Positions 45,161 to 54,504 are shown, counted from the stretch's first letter. The stretch is 64,000 nt of DNA from an uncultured Hyphomicrobiaceae bacterium (GCA_947258705.1 CAMYJA010000005.1:23915-87914), one strand, 5' to 3'. The notes: generated by a model from the letters alone, not told the origin. Numbers and translations are program-made.

Positions 45161-45397
45161 TTATTCAGACGCACCTGCCCGCGCAAAGAGACCGCCGATC
45201 GCAAGTCCGATCAGCCAGCCCAGGACCATGGCCAGAAATCCGGTGCCCAGATAGACCATGTTATGCAGGTTCATCGCCTCGTCCGGGCTTGAAAAGGTCT
45301 GCGTGCCGGTCACATAGTTACTGACGATGGGCGCGAGGTAAAGGACTCCTCCCACCGCACCACCAGCCGCGCCCAAAAAGGCTAATAATACCTTCAT
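45161..45397 (-). CDS. 78-residue two-helix membrane protein coupled to the Tae4-like gene (candidate immunity or partner protein)
   Basis: Two hydrophobic helices (VLLAFLGAAGGAVGGVLYLAPI and MVYLGTGFLAMVLGWLIGLAIGGLF) flank a short polar loop of about 25 residues (NYVTGTQTFSSPDEAMNLHN). No family is recognised. The ATG at 45397 has GGGAGGT immediately upstream and overlaps the TGA of the amidase gene (ATGA), so the two are very probably translated together. Known Tae4 immunity proteins (Tai4) are periplasmic and soluble, so if this is the immunity protein it belongs to another type. A holin-like or unrelated role is also possible. Confidence 0.6.
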   Translation of the reverse strand: MKVLLAFLGAAGGAVGGVLYLAPIVSNYVTGTQTFSSPDEAMNLHNMVYLGTGFLAMVLGWLIGLAIGGLFARAGASE

Positions 45398-45906
45398 TTG
45401 ACCTCCCAAAACCAGATCTGCTTTGCCCGGTCATAACCGCCATAATAGCCGAGCCATGAAAACCACTCCATCAACCAGCCCGATGTCGAGCGGTAGCCAT
45501 TCCACAAGTCGATATGATCGCCACTGGCATTGCCGGGCGCTTCACCGCTCCGCCGCCAGTAATCCTTGAAAAGAATGAGCCCCCTGCGGCCGAACAGTTG
45601 ACTATAAAAATCTGCCGCTGTCTCGCCCGTAAATTTTTCTGTGGCCCCGACCCCCGGAACGCCCCCGCGGGAGAAACTGCGCGCCACTTCCTCCGCCCTG
45701 AGATAATGCATCTGATCGCTGTCATGCACTCTGCATGTAATGGCGCCCGACATTTCACTTGGCTTGACGCCCGCCGCCCGCAGGCACTCCCCCATGCGGA
45801 TCGCGCATTGGTTGGAATAGGTCGGGAATCCATTATCCATGCGGCATGGAAACTGAACTGACCGGTTTGTCGGATGATTTCTCCAAAGAGTCGCAAAATC
45901 AACCAT
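45394..45906 (-). CDS. Tae4-like peptidoglycan amidase (NlpC/P60-type)
   Basis: The 170-residue protein resembles the Tae4 effectors of type VI secretion: LWRNHP near the start, the catalytic cysteine C34 in YSNQCAIRMGECLRAAG, LILFKDYWRR, and the histidine and aspartate in GDHIDLWNG (H131, D133). Such enzymes cut the peptide stem of peptidoglycan. There is no signal peptide, so export by a secretion system or release on lysis would be needed to reach the wall. No T6SS structural gene is in the window. The ATG at 45906 has AAGGGA eight bases upstream. It is coupled to a downstream membrane protein. Confidence 0.8.
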   Translation of the reverse strand: MVDFATLWRNHPTNRSVQFPCRMDNGFPTYSNQCAIRMGECLRAAGVKPSEMSGAITCRVHDSDQMHYLRAEEVARSFSRGGVPGVGATEKFTGETAADFYSQLFGRRGLILFKDYWRRSGEAPGNASGDHIDLWNGYRSTSGWLMEWFSWLGYYGGYDRAKQIWFWEVK

Positions 45907-46063
45907 GTACTAGATCCCTTGTAGAGGTGCTTTCTATTGTCATTATTATACCCCGTTCCTGCTCTGGCGGCACCGGCAAGGCACGGAAATTTTCATCATC
46001 GTCAGTATAGCCGATAGGTTTACGCCTGCAAATCTTGCAAAAAAAACGGCAAGCGGCGCCCAT
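45899..46063 (-). CDS. candidate 54-residue small ORF upstream of the Tae4-like gene
   Basis: An ATG at 46063 opens a frame that ends in TGA overlapping the first codons of the amidase gene. The peptide has an early CKICRRK and an acidic YTDDDENF stretch. However, its second part runs over a T8 tract that, with a weak GC stem (GGCGA/TTGCC), could instead be the rarA terminator. No good ribosome-binding site is seen. I list it as a possibility only. Confidence 0.25.
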   Translation of the reverse strand: MGAACRFFCKICRRKPIGYTDDDENFRALPVPPEQERGIIMTIESTSTRDLVHG

Positions 46064-46091
46064 TCGCCAAACCCAGAAGCAGCATTGCGGA

Positions 46092-47405
46092 TCAATTGCC
46101 TCCGCGCTTGATCCGGAGTTTCGCCCAATAATCGAGCCGCTTGCGGATTTCACGCTCAAACCCCCTGTCGGGCGGCATGTAATAGTGCTCCCGTTCCATT
46201 TCTTCGGGAAAATAACTCTGTCCCGAAAACGCATCCTCCGCATCATGATCATATTCATATCCGTCGCCAAATCCCTCATCCTTCATGAAGTCGGTTGGCG
46301 CATTGATAATATGCTTGGGTGGCGGCAGGGAGCCATATTTTTCGGCCGATCGCCTGACCGAATTATACGCTGCATAGGCCGCGTTCGATTTGGGCGCGGT
46401 GGCAATATAAATGCATGCCTGGGCAAGCGCCAGCTCGCCTTCAGGGCTCCCCAGAAGCTCATAGGCCTGCCGTGCCGCATTCGCCTGCACCAGGGCGTTC
46501 GGATCCGCGAGGCCAACCTCTTCAACCGCCATCCGCACCAGCCTTCGGGCGATATAAAGCGGATCTTCACCGCCTGCGAGCATCCGCGCCATCCAGTAAA
46601 GTGCGGCATCCGGATCCGATCCCCGCACCGATTTGTGCAATGCGCTGATAAGATTGTAATGCTCATCCCTCGATTTGTCGTAAACGGGCGCGCGCTTGTG
46701 CACCAGCTCGACCAACCCCTCCCGGTCGAGAAGCGTCTCCCTGCCGACAGTCGACAGAAATATGTCCTCGATCATGTTGAGCACCGCCCGTCCGTCGCCA
46801 TCCGCCATGGTAAAAAGCGCCTGCCGTGCATCATCGTCCAAAGGCAATTTGCGCCCCTCGAGCGCTTCTCCCCTCAGCGCCAATTGCTCGAGGGCATCGG
46901 CATCGAGCCGCCTGAAAGTAAGAACATTCGCCCGTGACAGAAGGGCGGAATTCAGCGAAAAGGATGGATTTTCAGTCGTCGCGCCAACCAGCGTGATGGT
47001 GCCGTCTTCCATATGCGGCAAAAAGGAATCCTGCTGGGCGCGATTGAACCGGTGGATCTCATCGACGAACAAAAGGGTTGAAAAACCGTCCTGACGCCGG
47101 GCCCGGGCGCCGTCGAATACCTTCCTGAGATCCTGAACGCCGGAAAAAATTGCCGAGATCTGCTCGAATTCATATTCGCATTGCGTCGCCAGAAGACGCG
47201 CGACTGTCGTCTTGCCGCTGCCGGGCGGGCCCCAGAAGATCACATTCGATATTGAGCCCGCGGCTAGCATGCGCCCGAGCGCACCTTCAGGTCCGATTAT
47301 GTGATCCTGTCCAACCACCTCATCGAGCGCTTGCGGCCGCAGACGATCGGCCAGGGGGCGCCGTCCCTCGGCACCCATCCCCGCGGCCTCAAAAAGTGTG
47401 CTCAT
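46092..47405 (-). CDS. rarA: replication-associated recombination protein A (MgsA/RarA/WRNIP1 family)
   Basis: RarA is an AAA+ ATPase that acts at stalled forks. Walker A is FWGPPGSGKTTVARLLA and Walker B is LLFVDEIHRFNRAQQDSFLP; the sensor segment is LVGATTENPSFSLNSALLSRA. The C-terminal domain includes KSVRGSDPDAALYWMARMLAGGEDPLYIARR. At 437 residues it is full length. It follows degP by about 30 bases. The next conserved neighbour in many relatives, crcB, is separated here by the amidase cassette. Confidence 0.95.
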   Translation of the reverse strand: MSTLFEAAGMGAEGRRPLADRLRPQALDEVVGQDHIIGPEGALGRMLAAGSISNVIFWGPPGSGKTTVARLLATQCEYEFEQISAIFSGVQDLRKVFDGARARRQDGFSTLLFVDEIHRFNRAQQDSFLPHMEDGTITLVGATTENPSFSLNSALLSRANVLTFRRLDADALEQLALRGEALEGRKLPLDDDARQALFTMADGDGRAVLNMIEDIFLSTVGRETLLDREGLVELVHKRAPVYDKSRDEHYNLISALHKSVRGSDPDAALYWMARMLAGGEDPLYIARRLVRMAVEEVGLADPNALVQANAARQAYELLGSPEGELALAQACIYIATAPKSNAAYAAYNSVRRSAEKYGSLPPPKHIINAPTDFMKDEGFGDGYEYDHDAEDAFSGQSYFPEEMEREHYYMPPDRGFEREIRKRLDYWAKLRIKRGGN

Positions 47406-47434
47406 GATCTCTCTTCAATCGGCAATAAATATGA

Positions 47435-48853
47435 TTAGCCGCGCACAGCCATCTCGACCCTTTGCCCGCCGCGACGGATAACGAAACGCCAGTATCTTTC
47501 CCTGCCGCTCAGCACGCCCGTCAGGTCGTCGAGCGTCCTGACCGCACGCGAATTCACGCGCTCGATAATATCCCCCGGTCTGATCCCCACGCGCGAGGCA
47601 TAACCGGACCTGTGCACTTCGAGAACGATGACGCCTTCGAGTTCGGAAAGCCCCAGCTCATCGGCGAGAATGGGGCTGATATCGGCAACTTTAGTACCAT
47701 CGAAAGGATGTTCGCCGCGCAAATTCTGCGCACGATCGAGCCCGAGCCCCGGAGCTTCCCTGAGCGGAACCTTGATTGTGACGATCCGGCCCCGGCGCAA
47801 CACGCCAAGATTTGCGCGCCCGCCGATACCCCGCGTCGTAAAGCGGTAATTGAATGACCGCGGATCGGCAATGTCCCGCCCGTCGATCGTGACAATGACA
47901 TCGCCCGCCCGCAAGCCCGCATTTGCCGCCGGGCTGTCCCGGTAAACCTGCGATACCAATGCGCCCGCGACCTTCTCCCGGCCAAGCGCCTCGGCGATCC
48001 CTGCGGTCACCGGTTCAAGGCGCGCACCAAACCAGGGCCTCTTGATTTTCTTTCCCGAGGCGGCCGAGTCGACGACGATTTTCACCTGATTGGAGGGAAT
48101 GGCGAAACCGATACCGTTCGATCCGCCCGAGCGCGAAAAAATCATCGTATTGATCCCGACAAGACGGCCCTTCATATCGACGAGCGCGCCGCCCGAATTA
48201 CCCGGATTGATGGCCGCATCCGTCTGGATGAAAACCTGATCGCGCGATTTACCGACCTTGGAGCGCGCTAGAGCGGACACAATACCACTTGTGACCGTCT
48301 GTCCGACGCCGAATGGATTTCCAATAGCGAGTACCAAATCGCCAACCTCGAGCACATCGGAATTGTCGAATTCCAGATAGGGAAAACGCTTGCCCGGAGC
48401 CTTTATTTTAAGAACGGCCAGATCGGTTTTCTTATCCGAGAGAACAACCGTTGCATCGAATTCGCGTTTGTCGGCAAGCGCCACCCGGATCAGCGCCTTC
48501 GCGCCGCCGCCGCCTTTAATGACGTGGTAATTGGTGACGACAATACCGTCGGAGCTGACGATAACGCCGGAGCCAAGGGAATTTTGCATGCGCGAACGCG
48601 GCACGCCGAAACCGCGCCCGAAAAACTGTCTGAAAAATGGATCCGACTGAAATGGGGAGACAAATTTTCGCGCCCTTTGGCGAACATAGACATTGACCAC
48701 GGCCGGGGCGGCAGTCTTCACAACCGGTGAAAACGACTTTTGCACGTCCTGTTTGCTGAGTGGGATGACCCGGTCTCGCGCCAGTGCCGGATGAAAAGCT
48801 GAAAGCTGTAAAAAACCGGCGCTGAGCAACATGATGAAAATTAAGCGCAACAT
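47435..48853 (-). CDS. degP: DegP/DegQ-like periplasmic serine protease (Do family)
   Basis: The 472-residue protein has a signal peptide (LIFIMLLSAGFLQLSAFHPALA), a trypsin-like domain with the triad in VTNYHVIKG (His), KTDLAVLKI (Asp) and NPGNSGGAL (Ser), and two PDZ domains, of which the first carries GLRAGDVIVTIDGRDI and the second GIRPGDIIERVNSRAV. It degrades or refolds damaged envelope proteins. It lies beyond the ribosomal terminator, and rarA follows directly. Confidence 0.93.
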   Translation of the reverse strand: MLRLIFIMLLSAGFLQLSAFHPALARDRVIPLSKQDVQKSFSPVVKTAAPAVVNVYVRQRARKFVSPFQSDPFFRQFFGRGFGVPRSRMQNSLGSGVIVSSDGIVVTNYHVIKGGGGAKALIRVALADKREFDATVVLSDKKTDLAVLKIKAPGKRFPYLEFDNSDVLEVGDLVLAIGNPFGVGQTVTSGIVSALARSKVGKSRDQVFIQTDAAINPGNSGGALVDMKGRLVGINTMIFSRSGGSNGIGFAIPSNQVKIVVDSAASGKKIKRPWFGARLEPVTAGIAEALGREKVAGALVSQVYRDSPAANAGLRAGDVIVTIDGRDIADPRSFNYRFTTRGIGGRANLGVLRRGRIVTIKVPLREAPGLGLDRAQNLRGEHPFDGTKVADISPILADELGLSELEGVIVLEVHRSGYASRVGIRPGDIIERVNSRAVRTLDDLTGVLSGRERYWRFVIRRGGQRVEMAVRG

Positions 48854-48943
48854 AAGATCTCCCGGAATTGTTCAATCCGAATTTTGGGTGTCAAATCCAC
48901 CATGATCATGGCGGCAGCATATCATCAAGGCCGATCATGAAAA

Positions 48944-49084
48944 ATGAATACGGCAAAGAATATGGCGACGAATTCGCCCTCTGACAATACCATCCCGGGA
49001 CCGCTATCCCAGGAGCCCGGCGGCTCAGGAGCCGGAACGGGTGGGTCCGGCACGGGTCGAGACAAAACCATTGATCACTGCTAA
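48944..49084 (+). CDS. candidate 46-residue Gly-rich small ORF between degP and rplQ
   Basis: Divergent from degP, an ATG at 48944 opens a 46-codon frame (MNTAKNMATNSPSDN..., then EPGGSGAGTGGSGTGRDKTIDHC) that stops 24 bases before the ribosomal terminator, which could also act on this strand. The Gly codons are GGC and GGT, as in real genes here. An AAGG lies 13 bases upstream, rather far. A second ATG seven bases earlier in another frame gives only 15 codons. The whole degP-rplQ gap is 327 bases and otherwise holds only the terminator. Confidence 0.3.
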   Translation: MNTAKNMATNSPSDNTIPGPLSQEPGGSGAGTGGSGTGRDKTIDHC

Positions 49085-49108
49085 GGTTCTGGGCTTCTGA
49101 AAGCGAAT

Positions 49109-49136
49109 AAAAAGGGGCCCCGACTGGAGCCCCTTT
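49109..49136 (-). terminator. rho-independent terminator of the ribosomal cluster
   Basis: AAAGGGGC and GCCCCTTT form a perfect 8-bp stem with a ten-base loop. On the minus strand TTTTTATTC overlaps and follows the stem. It lies 45 bases after the rplQ stop and separates the alpha operon from degP. Confidence 0.85.
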
Positions 49137-49180
49137 GAAAAATTCCCGTTCCACACCGGGCAGCAAATTCCCGGGGCCGA

Positions 49181-49618
49181 TTAAACGGCGGCTTCCTCGG
49201 TTTCTTCCGCCGCAAGCTCAGCCTCGTGACGCGCACGGTCTTCCTGTCCCTTGGCCTCCACATCGCGGTCGACAAACTCAATCACCGCCATTGGCGCGGA
49301 ATCTCCATAGCGGAAGCCCGCTTTTAAAACCCGTGTATATCCGCCGCTGCGGTCCTTGTAGCGGGGACCGATAACATCAAAAAGCTTGCGCACCATCTCA
49401 TCGTCCTGAATACGCGCAACCGCAAGGCGTCGAGAATGCAAATCGCCTTTTTTGCCGAGCGTAACGAGCTTGTCCACGACCCGCCTCAGCTCCTTGGCCT
49501 TGGGCAGGGTTGTTGTGATTTGCTCGTGATTGATCAGCGACGCCGCCATATTGGCGAAGAGCGCCTTTCTATGGCTTGCCGTTCTGTTGAGCTTTCTATG
49601 TCCGCTGCGATGACGCAT
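49181..49618 (-). CDS. rplQ: 50S ribosomal protein L17
   Basis: The 145-residue protein opens [25 protein letters not shown], the invariant L17 start, which fixes ATG 49618 rather than the track start at 49744. The tail [13 protein letters not shown] is an acidic extension common in Alphaproteobacteria. It is the last gene of the cluster, after rpoA, and is followed by a strong terminator. Confidence 0.96.
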   Translation of the reverse strand: MRHRSGHRKLNRTASHRKALFANMAASLINHEQITTTLPKAKELRRVVDKLVTLGKKGDLHSRRLAVARIQDDEMVRKLFDVIGPRYKDRSGGYTRVLKAGFRYGDSAPMAVIEFVDRDVEAKGQEDRARHEAELAAEETEEAAV

Positions 49619-49689
49619 GACACCGATCCTTGTATCGACAAATTTCAGGCGGATTGACTTGGCGTGCCTGAAAAATGAATTCCTGATTA

Positions 49690-50715
49690 TTAATAATGAT
49701 CTTCGAAGCGCTTGGCCAGGTCTTCGATATTTTCCGGCGGCCATGTGGGAATATCCATGCCAAGATGTAATCCCATTCCAGCCAGCACTTCCTTGATCTC
49801 GTTAAGCGACTTGCGTCCGAAATTCGGCGTCCGCAACATCTCGGATTCTGACTTCTGAATAAGGTCTCCGATATAGACGATGTTGTCGTTCTTCAGACAA
49901 TTGGCCGAACGAACCGACAATTCGAGTTCGTCGACCTTCTTGAGAAGGGCCGCATTGAACTCGAGCTCCGGCTGCACCTCTTCGACAGCCACCTTCTCGG
50001 GTTCTTCGAAATTGATGAAAATCTGCAGCTGGTCCTGCAGAATACGCGCGGCGTAAGCGACTGCGTCCTCGGCCTTGACCGAGCCGTCGGTCTCGACATT
50101 CATCGTCAGCTTGTCATAGTCGAGAATTTGACCCTCACGCGTATTCTCGACCTTGTAGGAGACTTTCCTGACAGGGCTGTAAAGGCTGTCGATCGGCACC
50201 AGCCCGATGGCGGCGTCCTCGGGCCGGTTGCGGTCAGACGTGACATAGCCTTTTCCGGTATCGGCGGTAAATTCCATATGGATCGACGCGCCATCGTCGA
50301 GCGTGCAGATCACATGATCCGGATTGAGGATGTCCACATCCGAACCGGTTTCGATATCGCCCGCCTTCGCAACGCCTGGACCGACCTTATCGAGAACCAT
50401 GCGCTTGACGCCTTCGGAATGCACCTTCAGCGCAATCTCCTTGATGTTGAGAACGATGTTCGTCCCGTCTTCCCGCACCCCGGGTATCGACGAAAACTCA
50501 TGCAATACGCCATCAATATGAACACTGGTGATGGCCGATCCCTGCAATGAGGACAGCAATACGCGCCGCAGCGCATTGCCAAGCGTCATGCCGAATCCGC
50601 GTTCGAGCGGTTCCGCGACAAAAGTGCCCATCCTTGCCGGATCGCTGCCTGATGAAATATCAAGCTTTGTCGGTTTGATCAGATCCTGCCAATTCTTATG
50701 TAGTAGCTCGACCAC
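49690..50715 (-). CDS. rpoA: RNA polymerase alpha subunit
   Basis: Alpha assembles the polymerase core and contacts activators. The N-terminal dimerisation domain has [25 protein letters not shown] and [14 protein letters not shown]; the C-terminal domain has [49 protein letters not shown]. The 341-residue length is normal. The first codon is a GTG at 50715; no later start precedes the conserved [11 protein letters not shown]. Confidence 0.96.
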   Translation of the reverse strand: MVELLHKNWQDLIKPTKLDISSGSDPARMGTFVAEPLERGFGMTLGNALRRVLLSSLQGSAITSVHIDGVLHEFSSIPGVREDGTNIVLNIKEIALKVHSEGVKRMVLDKVGPGVAKAGDIETGSDVDILNPDHVICTLDDGASIHMEFTADTGKGYVTSDRNRPEDAAIGLVPIDSLYSPVRKVSYKVENTREGQILDYDKLTMNVETDGSVKAEDAVAYAARILQDQLQIFINFEEPEKVAVEEVQPELEFNAALLKKVDELELSVRSANCLKNDNIVYIGDLIQKSESEMLRTPNFGRKSLNEIKEVLAGMGLHLGMDIPTWPPENIEDLAKRFEDHY

Positions 50716-50818
50716 GCGCTGGCCTCCTTCATACCTTATCGGTTGCGTCCCCGCTCCCGACAGATGATATTTTAATTATGAGGGCTGAACTGCACCTCGA
50801 TAACTCCAAACACCCCGA

Positions 50819-51208
50819 TTAAACCCGGCGACGTTTCCGCGGCCGGCAGCCATTATGGGCAATCGGCGTTACATCGGTAATCGATGTAATCTGAAAACCG
50901 ATCGACTGCAGCGCCCGGAGTGCCGATTCACGGCCCGATCCCGGGCCGCGCACCTGTACTTCAATTGTTTTCATGCCGTGCTCGATGGCTTTTTTGCCGG
51001 CGTCTTCAGCAGCAAGCTGTGCCGCATAAGGCGTCGATTTGCGCGACCCCTTAAATCCCATCATACCGGCCGACGACCAGGAGATCGCATTGCCCTGCGC
51101 ATCCGTGATCGTGATCATGGTATTGTTGAAAGTTGCGCTTACATGCGCGACGCCGGACGAAATATTCTTTTTCTCGCGGCGGCGTATCTTTACCTTTTCC
51201 TTAGCCAT
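50819..51208 (-). CDS. rpsK: 30S ribosomal protein S11
   Basis: The 129-residue protein shows [42 protein letters not shown] and the basic end [11 protein letters not shown], all conserved in S11, which lines the mRNA exit region near the platform. It lies about 50 bases after rpsM and 100 before rpoA. Confidence 0.97.
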   Translation of the reverse strand: MAKEKVKIRRREKKNISSGVAHVSATFNNTMITITDAQGNAISWSSAGMMGFKGSRKSTPYAAQLAAEDAGKKAIEHGMKTIEVQVRGPGSGRESALRALQSIGFQITSITDVTPIAHNGCRPRKRRRV

Positions 51209-51260
51209 GTTCTTTTCTAAAAATCCTCAATGTACCGACCCCTGAAGGACGCCGGACCTG

Positions 51261-51629
51261 TTACTGCTTTTTACCGGCAATGGCCTTGGCTGGACCTTTC
51301 CGGGTCCTGGCATTGGTGTGCGTTCTCTGCCCTCTGACCGGCAATCCGCGCCGATGTCTCAGACCGCGGTAACACCCAAGATCCATCAACCGCTTGATGT
51401 TCATTCCGGTCTCGCGGCGAAGATCGCCCTCGACCATGTAATCGCGGTCGATGACCTCCCGGATTTGTATCACCTCCGCGTCGGACAATTCATTGACCCG
51501 GCGCTCGAGCGGTATTTTGACTTTTTCGCAAATTTCCTTCGCATAGGTGGAGCCGATGCCATGTATGTAGGTAAGGGCAATCACGGTCCGCTTGTTTGTC
51601 GGAATATTTACACCAGCGATACGAGCCAC
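51261..51629 (-). CDS. rpsM: 30S ribosomal protein S13
   Basis: The conserved S13 start [25 protein letters not shown] shows that translation begins at the GTG 51629, preceded by AGGAGAG; the longer frame in the track is not used. The 122-residue protein ends in the basic [18 protein letters not shown] tail that reaches between the subunits and tRNAs. About 200 bases separate it from adk. Confidence 0.95.
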   Translation of the reverse strand: MARIAGVNIPTNKRTVIALTYIHGIGSTYAKEICEKVKIPLERRVNELSDAEVIQIREVIDRDYMVEGDLRRETGMNIKRLMDLGCYRGLRHRRGLPVRGQRTHTNARTRKGPAKAIAGKKQ

Positions 51630-51831
51630 TGATCTCTCCTCAATAAGTATTGGCAGCCACCGCACCGGTTTCCGGAAGCGTTGTTGCGCATGAAATTCAA
51701 CCTTGCGATGACCAAACACAATAAGATCGGTCTCCGGGTGCAAGGCCACCCGGACCGATCACATCAAAAACTTTCTCAGAACCGTTCTATCTATCCGAAT
51801 TCTACCTTTTGCGTCAATAGAAACCATGGCT

Positions 51832-52488
51832 TTAGCTTCCCAGTTTATCGAGCAGGGCGCTGATTTCCTGTTGCACAGCCTCGATCGATCCCATGCCGTC
51901 TACCGAATGCATGTTTCCCTTGCATGTGTAAAAGCCGATCAGCGGCGATGTTTCTTTGTAATAGGCCATCAATCGCGACCGCAGCGTCTCTTCATTGTCG
52001 TCTGCCCGGCGCTTGAATTCATTGGAGCCGCATTCATCGCACGTGTTCTCGACCTTGGGTTTCTTGAACTCGTCATGATAGCCGGCGCCGCATTTGCCGC
52101 ATGAAAACCGTCCGACAATCCGCTTGACCAGCTGATCGTCATCGACCTTCATCTCGATCACCGCATCGAGCGCCTGCCCCTTGGCAGCAAGAATATCCTC
52201 CAGCGCCGCCGCCTGGCCGAGCGTTCTGGGATAACCGTCGAGCAGATAACCATTGGCGCAATCCGGCTCGTCGACCCGCGCGCTCACAATCGAGGTCACG
52301 AGTTCGTCCGGCACCAGACTGCCCGATTCCATCAGCGACTTGGCCTGCAGTCCGACTTCCGTCCCCGCCGCAACGGCCGCCCGAAGCATGTCGCCGGTTG
52401 AAAGCTGAACGATCTGCCGGCTCTTTTCGATTGTGGCCGCCTGCGTTCCCTTGCCTGCCCCCGGTGGTCCGAGCAACATTATTCTCAT
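51832..52488 (-). CDS. adk: adenylate kinase
   Basis: Adk interconverts ATP and AMP with two ADP. The P-loop is GPPGAGKGTQAA, and LLDGYPRTLGQA and the LID domain follow. The LID carries four zinc-type cysteines in CGKCGAGYH and CDECGS, the long metal-binding form. The 218-residue length fits this form. It overlaps secY by four bases (ATGA). Confidence 0.97.
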   Translation of the reverse strand: MRIMLLGPPGAGKGTQAATIEKSRQIVQLSTGDMLRAAVAAGTEVGLQAKSLMESGSLVPDELVTSIVSARVDEPDCANGYLLDGYPRTLGQAAALEDILAAKGQALDAVIEMKVDDDQLVKRIVGRFSCGKCGAGYHDEFKKPKVENTCDECGSNEFKRRADDNEETLRSRLMAYYKETSPLIGFYTCKGNMHSVDGMGSIEAVQQEISALLDKLGS

Positions 52489-53828
52489 CTTTTTTTCCTT
52501 CCCTTACCGCCCCGTAATTTTGATTTCTTTATCAGCCCCTCATATTGATGGGCCAGGAGATGACTTTGAATTTGCGCCACCGTATCCATGGTGACGCTGA
52601 CAATAATCAGCAGCGACGTACCGCCGAAATAGAACGGCACCGCCAGCCTCGAGATCAGAATTTCCGGCAGAATACAAACCAGCGCGAGATAGATCGCGCC
52701 CACGACGGTAATGCGCGTCAAAACGTAGTCGATATATTCAGCCGTCTTCTTGCCCGGTCGAATACCCGGAATGAAACCGCCATATTTCTTTAGATTGTCG
52801 GCCGTATCCTCGGGATTGAAAACGATGGCCGTATAGAAGAAGGCAAAGAACACGATCAGCGCGATATAGATGCCCAGATAGAGTGGCTGACCGCGGCCGA
52901 GCATGGCAGTAATATTCGTCAGCCATTCCGGCCCTTGACCGCTCGAAAATTGCGCCACGGTGATGGGCAGCAGCAGAAGGGAGGATGCGAAAATCGGTGG
53001 AATAACGCCCGCCGTATTGAGTTTCAAAGGCAGATGCGACGAATCCCCCTGAAACATTTTATTGCCCATTTGCCGCTTCGGATACTGGATCAGCAGCCGG
53101 CGTTGGGCCCGCTCTATGAAAACGATAATGCCGATGACGACGATCATCATCACAAACAGGCCGATAATGAGCGGTGTCGATATGGCGCCCTTCCGGCCCA
53201 GCTCCAGAAGCCCGACCAATGCGGCGGGCGCCTCTGCGACAATGCCGGCGAAGATAATCAGTGAAATGCCGTTGCCCACGCCGCGCGCCGTCACCTGTTC
53301 GCCAAGCCACATCAGGAATACCGTTCCGCCGACCAGCGTAATCACCGTCGTGATATTGAAAAACATGCCGGGATTGTTGACGATATTGCCCGACGCCCCG
53401 AGCCCGACAGCAATGCCGTAAGCCTGAAGCGCCGCGAGCAGTACCGTGCCGTATCGCGTATACTGGTTGATGGTCTTGCGCCCCTGCTCGCCTTCCTTTT
53501 TCAGCTGCGCGAGCGTCGGCGACATGGTTGTCATCAACTGCATGATAATGGATGCCGAAATATATGGCATGATGTTCAGCGCGAAGATGGCCATGCGACC
53601 GACCGCACCGCCTGCAAACATGTTGACCATGCCAAGAATGCCCGACTGATTTTGCTGAAAAACCTCGCGCAGCGCTTCGGGATTGATGCCCGGAATGGGG
53701 ATATATGTACCCAGACGGTAAACAAGGAGTGCACCCAGGGTAAACCAGAGACGCTTTTTCAGCTCTTCGGCTTTCGAGAATGCCTGAAGGTTCAGATTGG
53801 ATGCGAGTTGTTCAGCGGCCGATGCCAT
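52485..53828 (-). CDS. secY: protein translocase subunit SecY
   Basis: SecY forms the Sec translocation channel. The 447-residue protein has ten hydrophobic helices, the plug-region sequence GILGMVNMFAGGA, and the cytoplasmic ribosome- and SecA-binding loop ERAQRRLLIQYPKRQ. The basic tail KKSKLRGGKGRKKR is typical of alphaproteobacterial SecY. It follows rplO by about 100 bases and is coupled to adk. Confidence 0.97.
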   Translation of the reverse strand: MASAAEQLASNLNLQAFSKAEELKKRLWFTLGALLVYRLGTYIPIPGINPEALREVFQQNQSGILGMVNMFAGGAVGRMAIFALNIMPYISASIIMQLMTTMSPTLAQLKKEGEQGRKTINQYTRYGTVLLAALQAYGIAVGLGASGNIVNNPGMFFNITTVITLVGGTVFLMWLGEQVTARGVGNGISLIIFAGIVAEAPAALVGLLELGRKGAISTPLIIGLFVMMIVVIGIIVFIERAQRRLLIQYPKRQMGNKMFQGDSSHLPLKLNTAGVIPPIFASSLLLLPITVAQFSSGQGPEWLTNITAMLGRGQPLYLGIYIALIVFFAFFYTAIVFNPEDTADNLKKYGGFIPGIRPGKKTAEYIDYVLTRITVVGAIYLALVCILPEILISRLAVPFYFGGTSLLIIVSVTMDTVAQIQSHLLAHQYEGLIKKSKLRGGKGRKKR

Positions 53829-53927
53829 TTATCCTGCCTTAAAATAAGCCCTGCGAAATCGGGATTGGCGCCCTGGTGACTTGAAAATTATCTTCTAAAC
53901 TTGGGTGCGCCGGTATGGATGTCAATT

Positions 53928-54476
53928 CTAACCCTTCTTGGATCGTTCAAGACGTTTTGTTTTTCTCCGGTCCGCCTTTGCCGCGTTGTCTTTCTTCGCC
54001 TCGCCTTCATCGGCCTTGAAGGGTGTCACCGCGACGCTCCCCCCAGAACCTTCAACTGCCTCGATCGCCGCTTTCGAAGCGCCGGCGACTTCAATGGCCA
54101 GCTTGGCCTTGAGCGCGCCCTTTGCGAGAAGCCGCACACCGTTTTTGGGTTTGCGAATAACCCCCGCCTCGATCAATGCAGCAGAATTGACCGGCTTGGA
54201 TGCGTCAAGCTTGCCCTCGTCGACGGCACGTTGCAACCGCCCGACATTGACTTCGTTGTAATCCTTGCGGAAAATATTATTGAAACCGCGCTTTGGAAGA
54301 CGGCGATGAATTGGCATCTGCCCGCCTTCAAAACCCTTCACGGCAACGCCCGAACGGGACTTCTGCCCCTTGTGCCCGCGTCCTGCGGTCTTTCCGGTTC
54401 CCGAACCAATGCCGCGGCCAACGCGTTTGCGCGGCTGCGTCGCGCCCGGGTTATCTTTAAGTTCATTCAATCGCAT
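53928..54476 (-). CDS. rplO: 50S ribosomal protein L15
   Basis: The opening [43 protein letters not shown] is diagnostic. At 182 residues it is longer than E. coli L15 (144) because of a basic, Lys/Ala-rich C-terminal extension ([27 protein letters not shown]), which is seen in other Alphaproteobacteria too. It lies between rpmD and secY. Confidence 0.96.
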   Translation of the reverse strand: MRLNELKDNPGATQPRKRVGRGIGSGTGKTAGRGHKGQKSRSGVAVKGFEGGQMPIHRRLPKRGFNNIFRKDYNEVNVGRLQRAVDEGKLDASKPVNSAALIEAGVIRKPKNGVRLLAKGALKAKLAIEVAGASKAAIEAVEGSGGSVAVTPFKADEGEAKKDNAAKADRRKTKRLERSKKG

Positions 54477-54504
54477 CGGTAATTCCGTTCTGAATTCAGC
54501 CTGC

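Noticed and set aside
45899-46279. Full 126-codon ORF overlapping the end of rarA
   Set aside because: Its first half is antiparallel-frame sequence of rarA; only the last 54 codons are outside rarA and are listed with low confidence.
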